DNA from: Ignavibacteriota bacterium
GTDB lineage: Bacteria > Bacteroidota > Ignavibacteria > Tepidaquicellales > Tepidaquicellaceae
Assembly (NCBI GenBank): GCA_026390735.1
Contig: JAPLFJ010000031.1
Coordinates: forward strand, 1-64,000
Direction: 5' to 3'
DNA: 64,000 bases
The notes below the pieces were generated by a model. It was not told the origin of the DNA and did not search any database. It saw nothing but the letters and a program-made list of their open reading frames with translations. This document shows, in pieces, positions 18,076 through 26,299 of this stretch (its first letter is position 1; every line of letters begins with the position of its first letter). A program made the position numbers and the translations under genes.

Positions 18076-18110
18076 AAATAGGCTGCCGCAATGATGTGAC
18101 AGCCATATTT
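18076..18110 (-). terminator. Terminator of the DUF4190 gene, adjacent to the dut start
   Basis: On the minus strand GGCTGTC / GGCAGCC forms an imperfect stem with a loop of about 10 bases, followed by TATTTTT, which runs into the ATGCGTATG start region of dut. Confidence 0.7.
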
Positions 18111-18124
18111 AGAAAAATTGTTAT

Positions 18125-18541
18125 TTAATTACCAGATGTTGCAACCAGACCTATGATAAAGATAAAATATATAATCATAAATATGGTAAATAAAACAGAC
18201 AAAATTGTAAATATGATTCCGAGCCACATACCGATTTGTGCCATGACTTTCCCTGCGGGGTCAGATTGTCCTGCTTCAATTGCTTTGATTTCCTTACGAC
18301 CGATAATCCAGGCCGGTATCCCTGTTAATAAACCTAAAGAACAAACAAAAGATGCAAGTCCTAATACTAATGCCCAGATTGCACTGCTGCTTGCGCTTCC
18401 AGATGATTGTTGCTGGTATCCACCTGTGTTGTATCCACCCGAATTCATTGGGGGCGGTGGAGGAGGCGGTGGAGGAGGAGGCGGTGGTGGAGGTGTAAAT
18501 GTTGAACCGCTGTCCTGAAAATGTAAATTATTATTGTCCAT
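18125..18541 (-). CDS. DUF4190 membrane protein with a polyproline tract
   Basis: A 138-residue protein. Residues 17-31 are fifteen consecutive prolines, followed by a Gly/Tyr/Gln/Ser-rich linker and a DUF4190 domain with two membrane helices (about 54-80 and 105-133), including AIWALVLGLASFVCSLGLL and GRKEIKAIEAGQSDPAGK. Such proteins are of unknown function. The proline run demands elongation factor P for translation and makes the gene length-variable at the CCN repeats. The strongly repetitive codons also give a false glycine-rich frame on the opposite strand. Confidence 0.8.
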   Translation of the reverse strand: MDNNNLHFQDSGSTFTPPPPPPPPPPPPPPPMNSGGYNTGGYQQQSSGSASSSAIWALVLGLASFVCSLGLLTGIPAWIIGRKEIKAIEAGQSDPAGKVMAQIGMWLGIIFTILSVLFTIFMIIYFIFIIGLVATSGN

Positions 18542-18744
18542 ATTTTTGTAAATAAGTTAATAAGGTTCTTCAAATATATATTAAATACATAAGTTATTCA
18601 AGATTTAACTAATACCACAAATCCGGAATAGCTTTGTGATTATGGTACGTGAAGCAGGATATTAAGTTTAGAGAATTTACGCTAATTAAAGTAAAATACT
18701 GAAATCGATTCAATACAAAGCGCACGAGAGCACACAGAGCTTTC

Positions 18745-18760
18745 TTAGGCAAAGAGAAAA
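18745..18760. repeat. TTAGGCAAAGAG-type short repeat, copy 1
   Basis: TTAGGCAAAGAGAAAA recurs as TTAGGCAAAGAGCAAG (22747), TTAGGCAAAAAGATAA (22800) and TTAAGGCAAAGAGAAAC (22851), always in gene-free DNA. The gap 18542-19007 holds this unit and the four-hairpin element below, and no gene. Confidence 0.5.
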
Positions 18761-18769
18761 TAATTGAGA

Positions 18770-18928
18770 AATCTCGTAGAGATTGCATATCTGTAGATAA
18801 AATGATACCTACACAAGTAAATCTCGTAGAGATTTCATATTGATTCATAATTAAAGAATATACAATCTCTACGAGATACTGTCAAAGGGGAATGTAAATG
18901 ACTACAGATATGCAATCTCTACGAGATT
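18770..18928. repeat. Four-hairpin inverted element A (REPIN-like)
   Basis: Four copies of the 15-base palindrome AATCTC-GTA-GAGATT (18770-18784, 18819-18835, 18864-18878, 18914-18928). The first two point right and the last two point left. Outer copies share the tail GCATATCTGTAG, so 18770-18796 and 18902-18928 are exact inverted copies. The inner pair has the tail CATATTGA or an ATATA-type tail. The whole may fold into a large cruciform. It lies 80 bases before the GH106-like gene. A second element with the same plan but changed stems is at 30307-30458. Confidence 0.75.
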
Positions 18929-19007
18929 GTGTGATTCTGCTATGAAGAATATTTGTCCTTATTATTAAAATATATTTTAATTAAAATGTATAATAAAATA
19001 TTGAAGG

Positions 19008-20951
19008 ATGAAAAGAATATACACAGGTTTATTAATAATTGCGGTAATGGTTTTGTTTGCGGGATATCTGAATGCGCAGATTAAAGACGAAGCAGGCAGA
19101 AGGTTTAGTAACGGAGGAAACGATAATTATCAGAGTGCAAAACCTTATACTCGCTGGTGGTGGTTTGCAGGGATTATAAAGAATGAGGATGTGAAAGAAC
19201 AGCTTGACTGGCTGAAGGCGAATGGTTTCGGCGGAGTTGAGATTGCTTTTATTTATCCTGTGAAGAGGAATCCGAATGCTGAAAGGTTTCCGTGGCTTGG
19301 TAAAGAATGGCAGGATGTGGTTACTTACGCAAAGATGTATTCCGACAGCATCGGTCTTGGATGTGATTTCACTTACGGGACTCTATGGCCATTTGGCGGG
19401 ACGTTCGTGAAGGATGAAGACAGGACTCAGATATGGAATGACACATCTTTCAAGCAACCACTTCGGCTTTCCTGGACGCATCCCGATACCGGCAACGTTC
19501 TTAACCATCTTGATAAAGGGGCATTCGGCCGATACGCTAAAGTTATGTCAGATGCATTTGCTCCAGCGCTTAAAGGAAGTAAGTCTGCGTTGTTCTGCGA
19601 TTCGTGGGAAGTGGAATCGAAGTTTCTCTGGACGCGCGGATTTGATGAAATGTTTACAAAGAAGTTCGGCTACGACATAAAACCTTTTATGGACAGCATT
19701 TATACTGAAAGAAATGCAGGCCCGAGATACGATTATATGAAATTGCTTTCAGAACTTGTTATAAACGAATTCTTTATACCGTTTACTGAAGAATCACACA
19801 GGATGAATTCTCTTAGTCGTGTGCAGTGTATGGGTTCACCAACTGACATAATGAAGTCATATTCTAATGTTGATATACCAGAAACAGAAGCAATGCTTTA
19901 CAATCCTGCTTATTCTTCAATCGTATCTTCTTCTGCAGCGCTTTCGGGTAAGAAGATAATATCATCAGAAACGTTTACGTGTTTATACGGATTTCCTGCA
20001 AAGCATATACGTGAAGAGCAGACTGCAGATTTAAAGTTAGTTGCAGATGCATTGTTTGCGAACGGAGTGAATCAGATTATCTGGCACGGAATGCCTTACA
20101 ATCCAATTGGCATAGATACATTTTACTTCTATGCAACGTGTCACGTTGGCAAGCGCGGAACATTGAAGGATGAGTTTAAACCTTTTAACGATTATATGCA
20201 AAAGGTATCCGACAGGATGCGATTCGGCAGAACGTATTCAGATGTTGCTGTTTATCTTCCGCTTGAAGATTCGTGGATTGCGGGCGAGTATCCGAAGGAG
20301 CTCCAGTTGCCTTGGGCGTGGGGTGCATATGAACTCAGGTATGAAAAGTTTAACGCTGAGTTAAAAGGATTTCATCCGTTATGGATTAACAATGATTTTC
20401 TTTCGAAAGGAACTGTGAAGAATAATGTTCTATACGTAAACGATGTTTCATTTAAGGTATTGTATGTGGATGCAAAGAATCTGGACCTGGAAACAATTAA
20501 GACTATGTATAAACTTGCGAAGGATGGACTGCCTGTTTGTCTGAAGCAATTGCCGAAGCAAAGCGGTTACATAAAGAGCGAAGAGTTTGAAACGATACTT
20601 GGTAAGTTGAAAAGTCTGCCTAATGTTACGAATGAATTTACTTCAATCAGAATGAATCATTTAGTGATGGGTGACAATGTACCTGATTACTGGTGCAGGA
20701 CCGACGGTAAGTCGCTTGTGATGTTCTTTGCGAACCCAAAAGCAGAAGGACTTACATATCCTATAGCATACGGGCAGTCATTGCAGGAGAACACGATTAC
20801 GAAGAAAGTGAACATAAATTACAAAGGAAAGAATGTACCGGTTGAGTTAAAGTTTGAACTGTATCAGTCTTTATTGTTGTTTATAGATGAGAAGGGGAAT
20901 GCAAAGTTCGAAGATATAAAGTTTGTACCGAAGAGTCCGAGGACGGAGTAG
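19008..20951 (+). CDS. Secreted GH106-like glycoside hydrolase, catalytic part only
   Basis: A 647-residue protein with a signal peptide (hydrophobic 5-20, then LNAQ). The N-terminal motif YTRWWWFAGIIKNEDVKEQL followed by LKANGFGGVEIAFIYP, the FTYGTLWPFGG loop and CDSWEVESK resemble the TIM-barrel of GH106 alpha-L-rhamnosidases. GH106 enzymes are usually about 1000 residues with beta-sandwich domains; here these are missing or minimal, and there is no T9SS tail. It probably acts on plant or bacterial polysaccharide in the periplasm. The substrate is a guess. Codon use is slightly richer in GC than in its neighbours. Confidence 0.6.
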   Translation: MKRIYTGLLIIAVMVLFAGYLNAQIKDEAGRRFSNGGNDNYQSAKPYTRWWWFAGIIKNEDVKEQLDWLKANGFGGVEIAFIYPVKRNPNAERFPWLGKEWQDVVTYAKMYSDSIGLGCDFTYGTLWPFGGTFVKDEDRTQIWNDTSFKQPLRLSWTHPDTGNVLNHLDKGAFGRYAKVMSDAFAPALKGSKSALFCDSWEVESKFLWTRGFDEMFTKKFGYDIKPFMDSIYTERNAGPRYDYMKLLSELVINEFFIPFTEESHRMNSLSRVQCMGSPTDIMKSYSNVDIPETEAMLYNPAYSSIVSSSAALSGKKIISSETFTCLYGFPAKHIREEQTADLKLVADALFANGVNQIIWHGMPYNPIGIDTFYFYATCHVGKRGTLKDEFKPFNDYMQKVSDRMRFGRTYSDVAVYLPLEDSWIAGEYPKELQLPWAWGAYELRYEKFNAELKGFHPLWINNDFLSKGTVKNNVLYVNDVSFKVLYVDAKNLDLETIKTMYKLAKDGLPVCLKQLPKQSGYIKSEEFETILGKLKSLPNVTNEFTSIRMNHLVMGDNVPDYWCRTDGKSLVMFFANPKAEGLTYPIAYGQSLQENTITKKVNINYKGKNVPVELKFELYQSLLLFIDEKGNAKFEDIKFVPKSPRTE

Positions 20952-21140
20952 GACGTTTTTAGCAGGTTCACAGAGACCTCAGAGGAGTCACGGAGACCAC
21001 AGAGGGGATTTCAGATAAATATAATATCAGATTTCAAAACGCCTTCCTGATCCCTGCTTAAAACTTGCAGGGAGGAACTTGGGAACGAGAGAAATGGAAT
21101 TAAGAATATTAAGTTTTAATAATTATAAAATAATTAGATT
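20952..21140. repeat. Intergenic repeat patch with CACAGAG units and a hairpin
   Basis: Degenerate purine-rich units (CACAGAGACCTCAGAGG, then CACGGAGACCACAGAGG) at about 20970-21007 form an imperfect tandem. A hairpin TCCCTGC / GCAGGGA (21051-21057, 21067-21073, loop TTAAAACTT) is followed by CTTGGGAACGAGAG. No gene is present. Confidence 0.5.
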
Positions 21141-21893
21141 ATGCAAAAGATTGCAGTAGTAACAGGCGGGGGAAGAGGGCTTGGAAAGAATATGGCGCTG
21201 AGACTTGCAGAAAAAGGGACAGACGTTATTATAACTTATGTTAGTAAGAAAGAAGAAGCAGAGAATGTTGTGAAAGAAATTGAGGCGATGGGACGGAAGG
21301 GTGCAGTATTGAAGTTTGATGCGGCAGACTTTAAAGGGATTGATGGGTTTGTGAATGATATACTTGCAGTACTTAAAAGCAAATGGAATACTGATAAGTT
21401 CGATTATCTGATTAACAATGCAGGGATTGGACAGACGGTAAAGATTGAAGATATGACTGAAGAGATATTCGATAAGTTTCTTAACATACATTTCAAGACA
21501 GTGTATTTCCTCACACAAAAGTCACTGCCGAATATGAATGACAACGGCAGAGTGATAAACATATCGAGCGGAACAACAAGGTTCTGTGTCCCCGGATATT
21601 CTGTCTATGCATCATTTAAGAGTGCTATAGAAACGTTTACGAAATACTTAACGAAGGAAATCGGGCACAGGGGAATGACTGCAAACGTTGTTGCGCCCGG
21701 TGCTATCGAGACTGATTTTAATAATGCAGGAATAAGAAACAATCCGATATTTAAGGAACACCTTGCGTCAATGACACCGCTTGGCAGAGTAGGTAAGGCA
21801 GATGATATAGGAGGAGTTGTTGCGTTCCTTTGTTCTGAAGATGCAAAATGGATTAATGGTCAGAGGATTGAAGTGTCTGGAGGAATAAACTGA
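21141..21893 (+). CDS. Short-chain dehydrogenase/reductase (FabG-like)
   Basis: A 250-residue classical SDR. It has the Rossmann motif TGGGRGLG (9-16), NNAGIG, catalytic Ser in NISSGTTRF and Tyr/Lys in YASFK, followed by APGAIETDF. It reduces or oxidises a keto/hydroxy group with NAD(P)H. It is translationally close to the dioxygenase-like gene (one base between stop and start), so both may act on one substrate, possibly a sugar or aromatic compound. The substrate cannot be told from sequence. Confidence 0.88.
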   Translation: MQKIAVVTGGGRGLGKNMALRLAEKGTDVIITYVSKKEEAENVVKEIEAMGRKGAVLKFDAADFKGIDGFVNDILAVLKSKWNTDKFDYLINNAGIGQTVKIEDMTEEIFDKFLNIHFKTVYFLTQKSLPNMNDNGRVINISSGTTRFCVPGYSVYASFKSAIETFTKYLTKEIGHRGMTANVVAPGAIETDFNNAGIRNNPIFKEHLASMTPLGRVGKADDIGGVVAFLCSEDAKWINGQRIEVSGGIN

Positions 21894-21894
21894 T

Positions 21895-22674
21895 ATGGGT
21901 GAAAAGAAGATGCCCGTATTATTTGTCGGGCATGGGAATCCGATGTATGCGATTTCGGGTAATAAATACAGCAAAGTCTGGCGGGAACTCGGTAAGAAAC
22001 TTATACTGCCGAAAGCCGTGCTTTGTGTGTCGGCTCACTGGCTCACAAAAGGAACGTTCGTTACGATGATGGATAAGCCGAAAACCATTCACGACTTTTA
22101 TGGATTCCCTGACGAACTCTTTCAGGTTGAGTATCCTGCGGATGGTTCGAAGGAATACGGCAAGGAAACGATTGACGGAGTTAAATCGGCGAAAGTGGAA
22201 GAAGATTACGAGTGGGGACTCGACCACGGAGCGTGGTCTGTTCTGATGAATATGTATCCCGAAGCAAACGTACCTGTTTATCAGATGAGTGTTGATTATA
22301 GAAAACCCGCTGAATATCATTTTAATCTTGCAAAGGAATTATCCTTCTTAAGAAACAAAGGTGTGCTGATAGTTGCCAGCGGAAACGTTGTGCACAATCT
22401 TCGCATGGTGAAATGGGAAGAGGGTGCAAAGCCATTTGACTGGGCGGTTGAGTTCGATGAAATAGTGAAGAAAAGTATAGAGGAAGACAATCCGAAGGTG
22501 CTTGTTGAGTATGAAAAGTTGGGTGAGGTTGCAAGATTATCGCATCCGAGTAATGACCATTATCTGCCGTTGATGTACACACTGGGGTTGAGGGATAAGA
22601 GTGACGGTGTGGAGTTTTTTAATGACAGTGTGGATATGGGTTCGATGAGTATGCGAAGCGTTATATTCAGTTAA
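21895..22674 (+). CDS. LigB/DODA-type extradiol dioxygenase family protein
   Basis: A 259-residue member of the class III extradiol dioxygenase family close to YgiD (4,5-DOPA extradiol dioxygenase). Metal-ligand motifs are FVGHGNP near the start, SAHWLTKG, LDHGAWSVL, ASGNVVHNL and the C-terminal HPSNDHYLPL. Such enzymes cleave catechols with O2, though the physiological substrate of YgiD-type proteins is uncertain. It is encoded with an SDR. Its presence beside an anaerobic benzoyl-CoA island 28 kb away is not evidence of a functional link. Confidence 0.82.
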   Translation: MGEKKMPVLFVGHGNPMYAISGNKYSKVWRELGKKLILPKAVLCVSAHWLTKGTFVTMMDKPKTIHDFYGFPDELFQVEYPADGSKEYGKETIDGVKSAKVEEDYEWGLDHGAWSVLMNMYPEANVPVYQMSVDYRKPAEYHFNLAKELSFLRNKGVLIVASGNVVHNLRMVKWEEGAKPFDWAVEFDEIVKKSIEEDNPKVLVEYEKLGEVARLSHPSNDHYLPLMYTLGLRDKSDGVEFFNDSVDMGSMSMRSVIFS

Positions 22675-22696
22675 AGGTTAATGCAGAAGATCAAGA

Positions 22697-22867
22697 GATT
22701 GGCACACTGATATACACTGAAAGAGCTGATTCTCACAGATAAATTATTAGGCAAAGAGCAAGAGCAGACAAGAATTTAAACGAATGACACGAATTATTTT
22801 TAGGCAAAAAGATAAGAGTAAGAGTTTTACTGCGGAGTTTTCGGAGCTTTTTAAGGCAAAGAGAAAC
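22697..22867. repeat. Intergenic repeat patch (ACTGATTA and TTAGGCAAAGAG families)
   Basis: The patch holds one GCACACTGAT...CACAGATAAATT unit (22697-22744) and three TTAGGCAAAGAG-like units at 22747, 22800 and 22851. No gene is present between the dioxygenase and the PIN gene. Confidence 0.5.
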
Positions 22868-22877
22868 AGTTAAAGAA

Positions 22878-23285
22878 TTAGTCTTTGTCGATTAGATATT
22901 TAATAAAATATTCTCGGGGGGATATTATATTTGTGCTTTTAAACTTTTTGAGAACCAGAAGATCTTTATCGCCAGATATTATAATATCTGCTTTAATACA
23001 TTCAGCTAACTGTAAAATCTGATTATCGTTCTTATCTCTGCAAATATCCGGTATTAAATTGTCAGGTATGGCTTTTGTTAAATAGGATTCAATAAAATTC
23101 AGAAATTCATTTAACTCAGTTGTTTTAACTTTAAATTTCTTAGTAAGTATCCTTGTAAGCTCATTTACAATATAATCAGATAAATAAATAGAATGATTTA
23201 TCACACAATGGTTAAATATCTTGTGCGCAATACCTTCAGTTAAAAAAGAAGAAAGTATAACATTAGTATCGAATACTATTTTCAC
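22878..23285 (-). CDS. PIN-domain toxin (COG1569 type)
   Basis: A 135-residue PIN-fold ribonuclease. Acidic residues of the active site are visible: Asp6 in FDTNV, Glu in IVNELTR, Asp in CRDKNDNQIL and Asp in SGDKDLL. It overlaps the upstream antitoxin gene by four bases and would be its toxin. The pair sits in a repeat-rich region between metabolic genes, as is common for mobile toxin-antitoxin modules. The target RNA is unknown. Confidence 0.85.
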   Translation of the reverse strand: MKIVFDTNVILSSFLTEGIAHKIFNHCVINHSIYLSDYIVNELTRILTKKFKVKTTELNEFLNFIESYLTKAIPDNLIPDICRDKNDNQILQLAECIKADIIISGDKDLLVLKKFKSTNIISPREYFIKYLIDKD

Positions 23286-23506
23286 TTTATTCCTTTATCG
23301 TCATAAATATCTTCATCTGTAAGGTAACCCTTTTTACGGGCATACGGCATAAGTTTTTCTCGTACTCCTTCGAATTCTATTGAAGCTATATATTTCTCAA
23401 TAGCATTTGTCACAATATCGCTTTTCGTTGTTTTGTATTTCCTGGCAGCAGTGTTTAGCTTCTTTTTCAACTTTGAACCAATACTGACGGTTAGTATTTC
23501 TCTCAT
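23282..23506 (-). CDS. Ribbon-helix-helix antitoxin
   Basis: A 74-residue protein. Residues 1-45 (ILTVSIGSKLKKKLNTAARK then TTKSDIVTNAIEKYI) form a ribbon-helix-helix DNA-binding domain, and the acidic tail ending TDEDIYDDKGIK would cover the toxin. It is the first gene of the pair and would repress its own promoter as a toxin-antitoxin complex. The upstream sequence contains TTGTAATAATTTGTAATAC-like direct repeats (about 23510-23531), a possible operator. Confidence 0.82.
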   Translation of the reverse strand: MREILTVSIGSKLKKKLNTAARKYKTTKSDIVTNAIEKYIASIEFEGVREKLMPYARKKGYLTDEDIYDDKGIK

Positions 23507-23599
23507 ATTATTGTAATAATTTGTAATACAATGTAATACATAATTTAAATATTATCAAGGAAATTGTTTATTGGTGGATGATTGCATTAGTAGAGATGA

Positions 23600-23645
23600 C
23601 CCAGAGGGTACCCCCTGCTAAGAGCACGCAGGAATGACAAGGCAA
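23600..23645. repeat. TARGAGCAY-loop palindromic repeat, intergenic copy
   Basis: Stem CCTGC (23614-23618), 9-base loop TAAGAGCAC and stem GCAGG (23628-23632), followed by AATGACAAGG. Two coding copies in T9SS genes (28040-28071, 29017-29048) have the stem CCCGA / TCGGG, the loop TAGGAGCAT and the same AATGACAAGG flank. Loop and flank are conserved while the stem bases change in pairs. Confidence 0.65.
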
Positions 23646-23647
23646 GG

Positions 23648-24415
23648 TTAGAAGGCTTTTGGGAAGAGGGCGCGAGTGTTGATTTCGAGTTGTGATACGA
23701 GTGATTCGAAGGATGTGTTCTGGAGATGAGCCATCTTTTCGATAGTGTGCTTTACGAATGCGGGTTCGTTCTTCTTTCCGCGGTGTGGAACGGGGGTGAG
23801 GAAAGGGGAGTCGGTTTCTGCGAGGAGTTTGTTTACGGGTGTCTGACGGACGAGGTCGAGTGCATCAAAGTTTTTATACGTAATGTTTCCGCAGTATGAG
23901 ATGCAGTATGTATCAAGAGCGATGGCGTCCTGAAGGTCGGCAGAGTCACCTGAGAAGCAATGGAATTGTCCTTTGACGTTCAGTTTACTTTCCTTTATAA
24001 TTGTGATGGCATCTTTAACGGAATCGCGAGTGTGAATGATTACGGGAAGATTGTATTTTTCCGAAAGTTCAAGATGGCGTTTAAAGAAGTCTTTCTGTTT
24101 GTCTTTGTATGTGATGTCCCAGTAGTAGTCGAGCCCTGTTTCGCCGATTGCCACTACCTTATCTTCTTTTAAGAGAGATTCAAGAGAATCAAAGTCTTTG
24201 TCAGTGAGTTCGGGAATATCGCCCGGATGAAAACCTACTGCAGCATAAATCATCTCGTGTTTTGATGCGAGTTCAAGAATTGCCTCGGAAGTCTTCAGGT
24301 CAATTGCAGGAGCGATGATTTTAGTGATGCCGTTGTTTACTGCGTTTACGAGTATTTCTTCAATCCGGTCTTTTAAATCAGGATAATAGAGATGAGCGTG
24401 AGTATCAATAATCAT
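23648..24415 (-). CDS. tatD: TatD-family metal-dependent DNase
   Basis: A 255-residue TIM-barrel hydrolase with the N-terminal DTHAHLYYP metal motif, GETGLDYYW, PVIIHTRDS, FHCFSG and the C-terminal AETDSPFLTP. The family includes 3'-5' exonucleases for single-stranded DNA and D-aminoacyl-tRNA-type hydrolases. The gene overlaps the purine nucleoside phosphorylase by 11 bases, suggesting a nucleic-acid salvage operon. Confidence 0.93.
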   Translation of the reverse strand: MIIDTHAHLYYPDLKDRIEEILVNAVNNGITKIIAPAIDLKTSEAILELASKHEMIYAAVGFHPGDIPELTDKDFDSLESLLKEDKVVAIGETGLDYYWDITYKDKQKDFFKRHLELSEKYNLPVIIHTRDSVKDAITIIKESKLNVKGQFHCFSGDSADLQDAIALDTYCISYCGNITYKNFDALDLVRQTPVNKLLAETDSPFLTPVPHRGKKNEPAFVKHTIEKMAHLQNTSFESLVSQLEINTRALFPKAF

Positions 24416-25103
24416 TAATCAGTGCGTTTAGATAATTGGAGAAAACCTTATAGGCTTTTGCGCCAGCAGTAACAACTTCGTCGTGAGTGACTTTTGCAGT
24501 CATGCCGTAATGCAGCATATTTGTAATGCAGGAAATACCGAGAGTTTTAATCCCAAGTTCATTTGCTTTCAGTATATCGGGAATGGTTGACATACCAACT
24601 GAGTCGGCACCTGTTTTCTGAATGAAGTTTATTTCTGCCTGCGTTTCATAGACAGGACCTGATGAGGCATAGTAGCATCCTTCAAATACTTTGATTTTGT
24701 TCCGGATGGCACAATCCTTCGCCCACTTTACGATATCGGGGGAGAACTCCACTTTCTGCTTATCAATCAATGGTTTATGAAAAAAGTTAATGTGTGATTT
24801 AATCAGCATCAAATCAGAAATATTAAACTGCGGATTCAGCCCGCCTGCTGCGTTTGTAACTATCAGAAAATCTATGTTTAAGTCTTTTGCGAGAGAAACG
24901 TTGCGGAATACTTTTTCCTTCGAATACGTTTCGTAGAAATGGTTCCTGCCCGTAAAAAGAACTACGGATTTATTGTTAATCTTACCTTCAATGACCTGTT
25001 TTTCGTGAATACCACCGAGTTCGGAATAAATCACGTTTTGATTCGTTAATTCATTCCTGAACTTTGTTAATCCTGACCCTAATATAATCCCTATTTTCGA
25101 CAT
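24405..25103 (-). CDS. Purine nucleoside phosphorylase (trimeric type)
   Basis: A 232-residue class I PNP that splits inosine and guanosine with phosphate. It has GIILGSGL at the phosphate site, GRNHFYE, VTNAAGGLNPQF, SSGPVYETQAEI, the purine-binding VGMSTIPD and ITNMLHYG. It is slightly shorter than the usual 270 residues, mostly at the N-terminus, but the core motifs are all there. It is followed by tatD in the same operon. Confidence 0.92.
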   Translation of the reverse strand: MSKIGIILGSGLTKFRNELTNQNVIYSELGGIHEKQVIEGKINNKSVVLFTGRNHFYETYSKEKVFRNVSLAKDLNIDFLIVTNAAGGLNPQFNISDLMLIKSHINFFHKPLIDKQKVEFSPDIVKWAKDCAIRNKIKVFEGCYYASSGPVYETQAEINFIQKTGADSVGMSTIPDILKANELGIKTLGISCITNMLHYGMTAKVTHDEVVTAGAKAYKVFSNYLNALINDY

Positions 25104-25167
25104 GGAATAATATAAATAATCTGAATCTGAAAGTTAATTCATTTTTTTGTAAAGACCAAGTAAAACG

Positions 25168-25478
25168 CACACTGATAAAAGATGATTAGAGCTGATTACC
25201 ACTGATTAAATAAAAGTGCAAAATGAAACGGGATGGAAAAGCGCACACTGATAAAAGATATTTCAGGGTTAAAGATAAGCCTAAATCCCAATGAATCGGA
25301 ATTAGAAATGTAAGAAACTTTTGAAGAATGGAACGCGGATTTGCACGGATATTTAATTTAGTATAATTATTGGTTTATTTTAAGTTATTTAGAAGATTTA
25401 AAGAAAAGAGTAAACAGAAACCGGATGGAATAACGTACACTTAAAGAAGTGATGATGACTGATTATCACTGATAAAAA
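25168..25478. repeat. Cluster of ACTGATTA-type repeats
   Basis: The gene-free stretch 25104-25507 holds three units: 25168-25210 (GCACACTGATAAAAGATG to CCACTGATTAAAT), 25233-25262 (GCACACTGATAAAAGAT again) and 25434-25478 (ending ATCACTGATAAAAACC). A GGATTTGCACGGAT unit lies at about 25331, related to GGATTTGCACCTACGGA at 3669. Confidence 0.6.
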
Positions 25479-25507
25479 CCAAGAGGACGTCAATCTTTCT
25501 AAATACT

Positions 25508-26299
25508 TTACCGTTTACGGAAAATGTTTACGGGTTTATCAGAAAGGGGAGGTTTCTTCGGTTCAAGGTCTTTCAGAGCCAACGTTTCGGCATCGAAATG
25601 TTCGAAACCTTTGAAGCGGTGACCTTTGCTGTAGGTAAACACAGGAGATTCTGTTTTGTTTTCATAACTGATGATAGTAAAGAAAACGATGGCTTTTCTG
25701 TATTCGTCCAATATTTTGAAAGTACCTTTATCAACCTGCATAGGAAGTTCATTGATATCATCGAGATAGAATTCTCCGTCGCGCAACTCCTGCTGAAAAA
25801 TAAGGTATGCTTCTCTGTTATCGGGAGTTTCCTTTTTAAAAGGCTGGAACATATATATTACTGCTACGGCAACAAAGGGAGGTTCAAAAGTGTCAACAAT
25901 TTCTTTAGTCACATTAAAAGTAAACTCAAGCGAATCGTTATCGATAAATATATCAAGGTTTTTTAAAGGTTTACCACCAGGAACTATTTCTGCTTCGTCG
26001 TGAACAAAATTATCGCGGCACCAGGAATAATTGTACTTTAGTATTCTGGTATAAGAAGATTTACCCGGTAACTTTGAGAGTTTCCAGACTGGGAACAGAT
26101 ATTCAGTTTCGTTTATGACGGAGGCAAATTTAGACATAATCCCAAACCTGTTCCTGTTTTTGATGGAATCCGGGCATTTTGTTTTCTTGTAAGTACGAGG
26201 TTTGGAAGAGACGTAGCTTTTGTTTCTTCTTCTTTTATAAACAAGATCGCCTACTGAACCACGGGCGATGCCGAGTAACTGACGTGAGATTAGTGCCAT
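25508..26299 (-). CDS. Hypothetical protein, possibly DUF6266-like
   Basis: A 263-residue soluble protein without signal peptide. The N-terminus (LLGIARGSVGDLVYKRRR, VSSKPRTYKKTK, then RNRFGIMSKFASVINE) has the pattern Gly-Val-Gly plus a basic SKP segment seen in DUF6266-type proteins of Bacteroidota. The remainder looks beta-rich. I cannot confirm the family. It stands alone, flanked by repeat-rich DNA on one side and a 680-base gap on the other, so horizontal acquisition is possible. Confidence 0.55.
   Translation of the reverse strand: MALISRQLLGIARGSVGDLVYKRRRNKSYVSSKPRTYKKTKCPDSIKNRNRFGIMSKFASVINETEYLFPVWKLSKLPGKSSYTRILKYNYSWCRDNFVHDEAEIVPGGKPLKNLDIFIDNDSLEFTFNVTKEIVDTFEPPFVAVAVIYMFQPFKKETPDNREAYLIFQQELRDGEFYLDDINELPMQVDKGTFKILDEYRKAIVFFTIISYENKTESPVFTYSKGHRFKGFEHFDAETLALKDLEPKKPPLSDKPVNIFRKR

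Noticed and set aside
18153-18518. Glycine-rich open frame on the plus strand
   Set aside because: It is the antisense of the DUF4190 gene; the glycine run is the complement of the proline codons.
18770-18928. Regularly spaced palindromic repeats that resemble a small CRISPR array
   Set aside because: Copies alternate in orientation, flanking tails are shared between inverted copies, spacing is uneven and no cas gene is near. A four-hairpin inverted element explains it better.
21895-22674. LigB-like dioxygenase as part of the benzoyl-CoA pathway
   Set aside because: It is an O2-dependent family, lies 28 kb away and is coupled to a different SDR, so no link can be supported.
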